Source of the DNA: an uncultured Eubacteriales bacterium
Lineage (GTDB): Bacteria > Bacillota > Clostridia > Oscillospirales > CAG-272
Assembly: GCA_934503195.1 (NCBI GenBank)
Contig: CAKSVM010000092.1
Coordinates: 1 to 11,768, forward strand
Direction of reading: 5' to 3'
DNA: 11,768 bases
Under the pieces are notes generated by a model. The model made no database searches, was not told where the DNA came from, and worked only from the letters and a program-made list of their open reading frames with translations. Of the stretch, positions 6,570 through 11,768 are shown piece after piece. A program made the position numbers and the translations under genes. Each line of letters starts with the position of its first letter. Position 1 is the first letter of the stretch.

Positions 6570-7637
6570 TCAGTGGTGCTTCTTTGCCACGACAACGGCG
6601 GCGGCCGAAGCGGCGAGCGCGAGGACAGTCACCGAAAGCGCGTCAGCGGTGGCGGGAGCCTTTCCGGTGTCAACCGCCTTTGCCGGGATCTTTATCGAGG
6701 ACGAGGTGATGATCTTGTCGTTCGAGTCGAGAACATAGAGCTTGTCGCCGATGAGTCCGAGCTGAGCGAACTTTTTCGCGCTCGGGTAGACAACCGAGGT
6801 GACCTTTGAGAGGTCGGACTGGTTGTAGATCGCTACCTCAGAGGACGAACCGTTGAACGAGCAGGCAGCGACATATTCGCCGACGACGCAGACGCCGAAG
6901 GCTTCCTTGAGTTCAGCCGAAGCGGCGAGCTTGGTTCCGGCCGCGTCGAGCTTGATTACCGAGTCGCCCTTACTGCCATTTCCGGTGTTGACGGCGATGT
7001 AGATCGAACCGTCGGTAGCCACAGCGATATTGTTCGGGTCGGTTACCTTGAAGGCCGAGAGATCGACATATCCGTTCGTGCCGAACGATGTGTCAGCCTT
7101 CGGATTCTTGGCGTCGGTGACGTCATAACGGTAAATTCGGTCGGTGTCGTAGTTGGTGGTCATGTAGAGGTAATGCTTTGCGCCGATCTTTGCGGTGCAG
7201 ATGCCGTTCACGCCGACCTTTCCGGCGATGTCGATCTTGACGTTGGTGATCTCCTTCATTCCGTCCTGAGCACATACGGCAAAGTAAACCGCGCCGTTGT
7301 TGGCCTTGTTCGCGATGCCCATGTAGACATATCCGCGGTCGTCAGTGCCAATGGCCTTGATGTACGCGCCTGCCTCGGTCGCGAAGGTGTACTTTGATAC
7401 TTCGCTTCCGTCAGCGGCGTTGTACTGGACTACGGTCGGGGTTCCCTGAAGATAGCCGACATAGTAGTACTTGCTGTCAACTCCGAATCCGCGCGGACCC
7501 TGAGTGTCGGCATACGCCTTGAACTCAGTCAGCGTGAGTCCGGAGAAAGCGTCGTCATACGATCCGGCGAAAGCCGAAACCGTAAGCATGAGTGCGGTGA
7601 TCACCGCGGTGATGATGAACAGTGCAGATTTTTTCAT
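6570..7637 (-). CDS. Secreted beta-propeller-like (NHL/SMP-30-type) surface protein
   Basis: 355 residues. A classic signal peptide occupies residues 1-24 (MKKSALF, hydrophobic core, cleavage likely after AFA at 22-24). Residues about 45-320 contain repeating short beta-strand units with aromatic-rich ends (YVYMGIA, YLYMTTN, IYRYDV, SIYIAV, KLYVLD), as in NHL, SMP-30 or YncE-like propellers that act as binding scaffolds or lactonases. I see no clear catalytic set, so a function is not assigned. The C-terminus PATAD (328-332), a hydrophobic helix (334-350) and KKHH resemble a sortase signal of the PxTGD type with Gly changed to Ala, implying wall or membrane attachment. AAGGAGG at 7651-7645 lies 7 bases before ATG. 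It is downstream of, and codirectional with, the solute-binding lipoprotein, 131 bp apart. Confidence 0.8.
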   Translation of the reverse strand: MKKSALFIITAVITALMLTVSAFAGSYDDAFSGLTLTEFKAYADTQGPRGFGVDSKYYYVGYLQGTPTVVQYNAADGSEVSKYTFATEAGAYIKAIGTDDRGYVYMGIANKANNGAVYFAVCAQDGMKEITNVKIDIAGKVGVNGICTAKIGAKHYLYMTTNYDTDRIYRYDVTDAKNPKADTSFGTNGYVDLSAFKVTDPNNIAVATDGSIYIAVNTGNGSKGDSVIKLDAAGTKLAASAELKEAFGVCVVGEYVAACSFNGSSSEVAIYNQSDLSKVTSVVYPSAKKFAQLGLIGDKLYVLDSNDKIITSSSIKIPAKAVDTGKAPATADALSVTVLALAASAAAVVVAKKHH

Positions 7638-7693
7638 TTTTCTGCCTCCTTAAATATTTTCGCAAGTCATTTCTGACTCAGCAGTTCATATAT

Positions 7694-7702
7694 ATTTTAC
7701 CA
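7694..7702 (-). promoter_or_regulatory. Candidate extended -10 for the propeller gene
   Basis: Read on the minus strand, TGG is followed by TAAAAT (7702-7694), about 57 bases before the ATG. No good -35 hexamer is seen at the right distance. That position falls inside the inverted repeat at 7708-7737, so a protein bound there could control this gene. Confidence 0.4.
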
Positions 7703-7707
7703 TTTCA

Positions 7708-7737
7708 CGGGCATAATATCTACTGAATATATGCCCG
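7708..7737. repeat. Inverted repeat in the lipoprotein-propeller gap
   Basis: CGGGCATA (7708-7715) is the exact complement of TATGCCCG (7730-7737), with a further weak TAT/ATA pairing inside. There is no T-tract on either strand, so it is a poor classical terminator for the upstream lipoprotein gene. It may be an operator over the -35 region of the propeller gene, or an mRNA 3'-end stabilising hairpin. Confidence 0.5.
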
Positions 7738-7768
7738 GTTACGGCAAAATTACAGAAATTACAGCGAT

Positions 7769-9226
7769 TTACTTCTCCGACTCGTTGAACGCCGTTACCA
7801 TCGACGCGATCCATTCCTCAGCCAAGGTCTTATTGGCCTCGTAGTATGATGTGATGTTCTCGTTGCCGGCCTGAATCTGATAGCGGAGAACCTTCTTGGG
7901 CGAAAGCGGGAAGTTGCTCTCGTCGAGCGAGTCGAGCGAATAACGGCGCCCGGCGAGCGCGATATCGAGCATTCTGACCGAGTCGTCGTCACGCGAGGCC
8001 TTGACCTTCAGAGCGACGTCATAGAGTGCCGGGATCGTGTATTCGCGCGAGTACGCGTTGAGTGCCTCGACGATCGTTCCGGTACGTCCGAGATCCTCGT
8101 CCGGAGCGGTTATCGTGATCATCTGTGCCGAATAGGTACCGTCGAGGTGAGTGTAGTAGCCATCCTGAGACTCATTGGACTTCGGGTAAGGAAGAACGCC
8201 GTAGTCGTCCTTCATGTTGCGCATATCCTCGTTCAGAAGGTCGCCGATCTGGCTGTTCGTGAAGACGCAGTTGCCGGGAACGAACATATTCCATCTCGCC
8301 TGAAACGCCGCGAACTTGCCGTACACGCCGGGATTATTGAAGTAGAGATCATAGAGCTTCTTGTAGGCGTCGACCGTCGTTTCCTTGTAGAAATCGAGCT
8401 TCGGCTCTCCGTTCGAATTGTCGATAGCGGAGAATCCGAGTGCCTTCGACCACGAGTCGACCATCGCGAAGTTGTCGGTTCCGAAGCCGTAGAAATCCTT
8501 GTCGTCATAAACCGAGTCGCCGTTCAGGTCGCTGTGGATATCCTTGACGAGGTTAGCAAAGTAGTCGATCGTCCACGTTCCATTGTCAACCGCGTCATAT
8601 AGTCCGTCAATGCCGTATTCCTCGGTGAGACGCTTGTTGAAGAGCATGACATACGCCTTTTTGAGATTCGAGTCCATGAAGTCGCCGAAGAGAAGCTTAG
8701 TGTGGCCGCCGATCGAATAGGTTTCGTTCGCGTCCTTGACATAGTAGGGCTGAGACATATCAACCTGCGCTATGTCGTTCCAGTCGCGCAGATATCCGCC
8801 GGTCAGCACGTTTCCAAGTGAGAGGTGAGTCGAGCACCAGAGATCAAACGCGTTGTCGCCCGCCAGAACGTTCTGCTGAATCGCGTCAGGTCCGGTCTTC
8901 CAGTCTATCAGCGAGAAGTTAAGGGTGATATTATAGCGTTGCTCAATCTCGCTGTTGCGTCTGTAGACCGCGTCGTCAACGACGTCGCCGTCGGCTTCCT
9001 CGACAAAGTATGAGTCGCTGAGCTGTTCGCCGCAGATGTTGAATTCGTATCCGTCGAAGTTCTTGTCCTCCAGCTTTCCGATATACTTGTAGGGAGACTC
9101 GGTAGTCTCAGGTTCGCCCGAAGAAGTTGAAGGAGTATTCGGGTTATCATTGCTGTCGCCGCATCCGGCAAAAGCCGAGACAATCAGCGCGGCCAGCAGT
9201 GTCATAGCGATAAATTTCTTTTTCAT
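7769..9226 (-). CDS. Extracellular solute-binding lipoprotein (ABC sugar-type)
   Basis: 485 residues. The N-terminal signal has the lipobox-like FAGC with Cys22, so the protein should be lipid-anchored on the outer face of the membrane. A Ser/Thr/Pro/Glu-rich linker follows (about 23-45). The body resembles large family-1 solute-binding proteins of Clostridia, which capture sugars or oligosaccharides for ABC import: FDGYEF near 57-62, GDVVDDAVYRRNSEIEQRYN near 80-99, and the C-terminal ASRDDDSVRMLDIAL block. DLNGDSVYDDKD (233-244) has the spacing of an EF-hand-like calcium loop. The start at 9226 is chosen because GGAGGA (9238-9233) is 6 bases upstream and the signal peptide begins there; an in-frame extension to 9331 would run through the promoter region. 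No permease or ATPase gene is near, so it must share a transporter elsewhere or act in sensing. A divergent AraC regulator adjoins. Confidence 0.9.
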   Translation of the reverse strand: MKKKFIAMTLLAALIVSAFAGCGDSNDNPNTPSTSSGEPETTESPYKYIGKLEDKNFDGYEFNICGEQLSDSYFVEEADGDVVDDAVYRRNSEIEQRYNITLNFSLIDWKTGPDAIQQNVLAGDNAFDLWCSTHLSLGNVLTGGYLRDWNDIAQVDMSQPYYVKDANETYSIGGHTKLLFGDFMDSNLKKAYVMLFNKRLTEEYGIDGLYDAVDNGTWTIDYFANLVKDIHSDLNGDSVYDDKDFYGFGTDNFAMVDSWSKALGFSAIDNSNGEPKLDFYKETTVDAYKKLYDLYFNNPGVYGKFAAFQARWNMFVPGNCVFTNSQIGDLLNEDMRNMKDDYGVLPYPKSNESQDGYYTHLDGTYSAQMITITAPDEDLGRTGTIVEALNAYSREYTIPALYDVALKVKASRDDDSVRMLDIALAGRRYSLDSLDESNFPLSPKKVLRYQIQAGNENITSYYEANKTLAEEWIASMVTAFNESEK

Positions 9227-9249
9227 GAAAGATCCTCCAAATATTAACC

Positions 9250-9276
9250 GCGTGTAAAAAATGCTTTTTCCCACGC
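9250..9276 (-). promoter_or_regulatory. Possible hairpin in the lipoprotein mRNA leader
   Basis: GCGTG/CACGC (outer, 9250-9254 and 9272-9276) encloses A5/T5 with a 3-base loop. It would lie between the predicted transcript start and the ribosome binding site. There is no T-tract, so it is not a terminator; it could influence mRNA stability. Weak evidence. Confidence 0.25.
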
Positions 9277-9285
9277 TTTCTTCTT

Positions 9286-9314
9286 GTATTATACCAGAAA
9301 AAGTGGTATAATAC
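9286..9314. promoter_or_regulatory. Symmetric divergent promoter: 11-bp inverted repeat holding two extended -10 boxes
   Basis: GTATTATACCA (9286-9296) is the exact complement of TGGTATAATAC (9304-9314), separated by GAAAAAG. Each arm contains TGG followed by TATAAT, an extended -10. One points right (TATAAT 9307-9312, toward the AraC gene) and one left (9293-9288, toward the lipoprotein gene). The rightward one also has TTGTAT at 9284-9289 with a 17-base spacer; the leftward one has no good -35. Predicted start sites lie outside the palindrome (about 9319 and 9281), so it acts as DNA and not as an RNA hairpin. Confidence 0.75.
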
Positions 9315-9366
9315 TTTACGATTAAAGGCAAACTCCAATGAAATTTTGCACTTCGCGAGGTAAGAG

Positions 9367-10185
9367 ATGAATGTCATTTATGAAGACAGATTCGAGAAGG
9401 AAATAAATGTCGCGAACTACTACGGATACCTTGGCTTAAAGCCGTACGGTCTTCATCTGCACCGCCACGTCGAGACACAGTATCTAATCAGAGGCTCGGT
9501 CGAATTCACGGTCGACGACCGGGTTTATAGCGTAGCCGAGGGACTTCTTGTCATCTTCCCGTATCAGCCGCACTCAAACGCCGCTTCGCCCGAGGCAAAG
9601 CAGGTTTCCGCGATAATCAACCCGAACAGCTTTGACTGCTACGCGCCGACTCTGTTCGACTATTATCCGAGAAACAATTTCATACCGAACAGCGAGCTTC
9701 CGGTCGGGTTCCGCGACCTTATCGAATACGGCTTCCACATAAGCCACGATCACAGGGAAATTCCGTTCAAGGAAAGGATCATGACCGACATCACGGCCGT
9801 CGTCCTCGGTACGGCGTTGTCATTACTCGATCTCGTTTCACGCCGCGACGAGACGAGTGCCGAGTCGGTTTCGATGATCGGGCGGGTAATCAACTACTGC
9901 GTCACGCATCTTTCGGAGGATCTTTCGCTCGACACGCTGTCAAAGGTGTTTTTCGTCGATAAATCCTACATCTCACGTCTTTTCCGCAAAAAGCTCGGAA
10001 TAAGCTACGTCGAGTTCATCTCGTCACAGCGCGTCTCAACGGCGTGCGAGCTGCTCGCGAAGACACCGAAATCCATAACCGAAATAGCCTTTGACTGCGG
10101 ATTCCGCAATCAGTCGAGCTTCAACCGGATCTTTCAGTCTCAGCGCGGGATGACGCCGAGTGAGTACCGCAAAAAGCAGATATAA
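9367..10185 (+). CDS. AraC family transcriptional regulator with cupin sensing domain
   Basis: 272 residues. The N-terminal cupin-like ligand domain has HLHRHVETQYLIRGS near 30-44, DDRVYSVAEGLLVIFPYQPHS near 50-70; such domains usually sense sugars or related small molecules. The C-terminal double helix-turn-helix domain runs from about 172: first HTH near 187-210 (LDTLSKVFFVDKSYISRLFRKKLG), second near 236-258 (ITEIAFDCGF then FNRIFQSQRGMTPSEYRK). The domain order matches regulators of carbohydrate genes in Clostridia. The start at 9367 has GAGG (9357-9360) 6 bases upstream. It is divergent from a solute-binding lipoprotein across a 140-bp spacer and adjoins a second such gene, making both the likely targets. 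No histidine-kinase partner is seen, so direct ligand control is more likely than a two-component system. Confidence 0.93.
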   Translation: MNVIYEDRFEKEINVANYYGYLGLKPYGLHLHRHVETQYLIRGSVEFTVDDRVYSVAEGLLVIFPYQPHSNAASPEAKQVSAIINPNSFDCYAPTLFDYYPRNNFIPNSELPVGFRDLIEYGFHISHDHREIPFKERIMTDITAVVLGTALSLLDLVSRRDETSAESVSMIGRVINYCVTHLSEDLSLDTLSKVFFVDKSYISRLFRKKLGISYVEFISSQRVSTACELLAKTPKSITEIAFDCGFRNQSSFNRIFQSQRGMTPSEYRKKQI

Positions 10186-10214
10186 AAAAATCCCCTCGTC
10201 GGAGGGGATTTTTT
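10185..10214. terminator. Two-way terminator overlapping the AraC stop codon
   Basis: A6 TCCCCTC (10185-10197) pairs with GAGGGGA T6 (10202-10214) around a GTCG loop. The symmetric A/T flanks make it functional on both strands, ending the regulator and the convergent solute-binding-protein gene whose stop is at 10228-10226. Confidence 0.9.
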
Positions 10215-10225
10215 CGTTTGTCCGA

Positions 10226-11441
10226 TTACTCAAACAGCTTTTCGATCTTCGCGACGTCCTCAAGCGCGGCCGACTTCGCGCCGTCGTACATAGACGTGAA
10301 ATTCGGGTCCTTCTTGTTCCACGCCTCCATGACCTTGTTCGTCAGATTTCCCCACATGAAGAAATTTCCGATGTCATAGCGTTTGGTCGCGAAGAGAATG
10401 TCGAGCATCTCGACGCTCTCGTCGTCACGGGTCGATTTGCCGACGAGCGTCTTTTCGTAGAACGCGGGCTTCACGATCTCACTGCTCTTCGCCGCGAAGG
10501 CCTCAAGAACGTATCCGGTGCGCTCGGGGTCGCTCGTCGTGACCGGAACGGTCAGCATCGCGTTTCCGTAGGATCCGGCCGGGGAGACGTAATTCTCCTG
10601 ATTTTCGTCGTATTTCGGCGGCGGGAGGATTCCGAAATCGGCGTCGCTCGACCTGAGATTCAGGACGTTTCCGATCGGAGCCCAGCAGTAGAGCGCGTGA
10701 TTTCCGGTGAACATATAGTCGATGATTTCAAGATTATTCTTGCCTTTGAGAACGTCGGTGTCGAATTTCATCGAGAAGACCGCCTCGCTGTCGATGAACG
10801 AGATCAGCTTCTCCCATACGTTCACCGAACGCTCGGAATAGAGCGTCAGCCCGGGCTTTCCGTAAGAGTTTATGATTCCGTATGAATTGTCGGTCGAGTA
10901 GAGGAAGAAGCTTCCGTCGTCCTGCCACGAGATGTAGCCGAAGCGGTCGTTTTCGTTCAGCTTGTCGTTTCCGTCAAGGTCGGACGAGACCTTTTTCGAG
11001 TTCTCGATGAAGCGGTCGAGCGTCCATTTTCCGCTCTTCACGATGTCGTAGTGATTATCGAGTTCGTACATTTCGGAGAGCGGCTTGTTGAAGATGATCG
11101 ACTGCGTCGCCTTCGCGTTGACGACGGTCAGATCGCCCGTGACGACATAGGTGCGGTTTCCGAAGACAAGCTCGCGTCTGGCGTTCTGATCCCACCACGG
11201 TTTGTCGAGATTCAGATATTCGAGCGTGTTGAGATCGAGGACAAGATCGGTCATCGCGTAGCCGATCGAGTCGTAGGGCGAGGAGATTATCGCGTCAAAC
11301 TCGGAATCGCCGCTCATAACCGACTTCTGGATGAATTTGTACATCTCACTTCCGGTCGTCGAAACGCTCGTCTGGCCGCAGAAGAGGACGCCGATATTGA
11401 CGTTGTAGGTGTCCCTCAAGTAGTAGTGTGAGACGTTTCAT
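10226..11441 (-). pseudogene. Solute-binding protein gene broken by a 5' internal deletion and frameshift
   Basis: The long open stretch (397 codons, from TTG at 11419) encodes most of a solute-binding protein paralogous to the lipoprotein at 7769-9226. Shared blocks are RDTYNVNI vs EQRYNITL, KWTLDRF vs TWTIDYF, the EF-hand-like loop DLDGNDKLNEND (residues 147-158) vs DLNGDSVYDDKD, DFGILPPPK vs DYGVLPYPK, and TRDDESVEMLDIL vs SRDDDSVRMLDIA. It lacks signal peptide, lipobox and linker, and its TTG has no ribosome binding site. Just upstream, ATG at 11441-11439 with GGGAAGG (11456-11450) 8 bases before it encodes MKRLTLLL, a signal-peptide start, but in a different frame, ending at 31 codons. 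The simplest reading is loss of about 85-90 codons plus a frame change. The remaining body has no stop, so the event is recent, or it is an assembly error. Confidence 0.7.
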
Positions 11442-11449
11442 TTTTTCTG

Positions 11450-11456
11450 CCTTCCC
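11450..11456 (-). promoter_or_regulatory. Orphaned ribosome binding site of the broken binding-protein gene
   Basis: GGGAAGG on the minus strand lies 8 bases before the ATG at 11441, with the spacer CAGAAAAA. The propeller gene has the nearly identical spacer CAGAAAA after its AAGGAGG. This supports 11441, and not the TTG at 11419, as the original start. Confidence 0.6.
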
Positions 11457-11474
11457 TGTCGCGATTTGCCGTAA

Positions 11475-11487
11475 ATTGTCGGACAAT
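11475..11487. promoter_or_regulatory. Small palindrome, possible operator
   Basis: ATTGTC-G-GACAAT is a perfect 6-bp dyad with a one-base centre, 34 bases upstream of the broken gene's ATG. Its core TGTCGGACA recurs at 11584-11592, immediately 3' of the Cys-rich gene's stop codon. A regulator site is possible; nothing identifies the regulator. Confidence 0.35.
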
Positions 11488-11522
11488 CCGTTCTTTACAC
11501 GGGCGTTTCCGGCAGACAAACA

Positions 11523-11548
11523 GACAGCCGCGCTTTCGCGCGGCTGTC
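11523..11548 (-). terminator. Terminator hairpin downstream of the Cys-rich gene
   Basis: GACAGCCGCGC (11523-11533) pairs perfectly over 11 bp with GCGCGGCTGTC (11538-11548) around TTTC. On the minus strand it is followed by TGTTTGTCT, a weak U-tract, about 50 bases after the stop codon of the partial gene at the right edge. Confidence 0.7.
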
Positions 11549-11597
11549 GCCGTTATTCACGTTTTCGGGTCAGTTCGCGGAAATGTCGGACAGTCGG

Positions 11598-11768
11598 TTA
11601 TCTTCCGCGGCAGCCGCAGCCGTTGTCTTCGCGGCCGTTCGGGAAGTTCTGCGTGGTCGGCGAGGCGGCCTGAGCCGTCTGGGTTCCGAGTCCGCAGCCG
11701 CCCTGACGGGTGTTCTGCGAATCGCCGCATCCGCATCCGAATCCGCTCTCGGCGCGCACGCGTCCCGG
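11598..11768 (-). CDS. C-terminal end of a Gly/Cys-rich protein, partial
   Basis: An open frame runs in from the right edge for 56 codons to TAA at 11600-11598. The residues are Gly-, Gln-, Asn- and Cys-rich, with five cysteines in two CGC motifs (residues 12-14 and 51-53 of the visible part) plus a lone GGCG. The tail ends CGCRGR. Paired CGC clusters suggest metal binding, disulfide or thiol chemistry, or a structural coat-type tail. I do not recognise the family. Coding status is supported by the uninterrupted frame, third-position bias toward C/G, and a terminator hairpin placed correctly downstream. The start and the bulk of the protein, if any, lie outside the window; a GTG at visible codon 4 could in principle start a very short protein but has no visible ribosome binding site within the window. 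Confidence 0.6.
   Translation of the reverse strand, partial: PGRVRAESGFGCGCGDSQNTRQGGCGLGTQTAQAASPTTQNFPNGREDNGCGCRGR

Noticed and set aside
8147..8602. Plus-strand open frames inside the lipoprotein gene
   Set aside because: Antisense shadows with no start signals and no family resemblance.
9227..9331. N-terminal extension of the lipoprotein to an ATG at 9331
   Set aside because: It would cross the predicted promoter and bury the signal peptide behind 35 residues; the ATG at 9226 has a proper ribosome binding site and starts the lipoprotein signal.
10160..10885. Plus-strand open frame starting inside the AraC gene end and running opposite the broken binding-protein gene
   Set aside because: It starts inside a conserved helix-turn-helix coding region, runs through a strong terminator, and gives a charged, domain-free translation.
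1..11768. CRISPR array, insertion sequence, prophage or defence island
   Set aside because: No regularly spaced repeats, transposase, integrase or terminal inverted repeats are visible. A tRNA at the left edge can be an integration site, but no attachment-site repeat or integrase follows it.

Overview
The window reads as chromosomal DNA of a Gram-positive member of the Bacillota, most likely an uncultured gut or rumen type Clostridia species of moderately high GC. The basis is strong AGGAGG-type ribosome binding sites, a signal-peptidase-II lipoprotein, a C-terminal wall-sorting-like tail, a pyruvate kinase with the extra C-terminal phosphohistidine domain found in Bacilli and Clostridia, tandem MATE transporters of a clostridial type, and an AraC regulator beside stand-alone solute-binding proteins. 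The species assignment is inference.

Layout. Bases 1-107 hold the 3' part of tRNA-Tyr (anticodon GTA) and its terminator. At 145-891 (+) lies a short ketopantoate-reductase-like gene that appears to lack the central segment of its family. It converges through a two-way hairpin on pyk (pyruvate kinase, minus strand, 2737-965). From the 2738-2981 spacer, near-consensus promoters fire outward to pyk and to a three-gene plus-strand operon: two tandem MATE transporters with a 4-base overlap, then an alpha/beta hydrolase 12 bases downstream. The operon ends at a 14-bp hairpin shared with the next, convergent gene.

The right half looks like an accessory sugar- or oligosaccharide-sensing region. On the minus strand there is a secreted beta-propeller-like protein with a degenerate sorting tail (7637-6570), and upstream of it a solute-binding lipoprotein (9226-7769). 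The lipoprotein gene is divergent from an AraC-family regulator (9367-10185, +). Their shared 140-bp spacer carries an 11-bp perfect inverted repeat in which each arm contains an extended -10 box, so the two promoters overlap face to face. Beyond the regulator, on the minus strand, lies a second solute-binding-protein gene (11441-10226). It keeps its ribosome binding site, start codon and first codons, but has lost about 85-90 codons and is out of frame, so it is probably a pseudogene. No ABC permease or ATPase is visible nearby. The window closes with the C-terminal 56 codons of a Gly/Cys-rich protein (minus strand) and its terminator.

How the parts work together: the regulator probably controls the adjacent lipoprotein and perhaps the other two minus-strand genes. 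The MATE/hydrolase operon is an export unit with an unknown substrate. I see no CRISPR array, IS element, phage gene or recognisable defence system. The most interesting points are the symmetric overlapping promoters, the broken second binding-protein gene, and the Cys-rich tail at the right edge.
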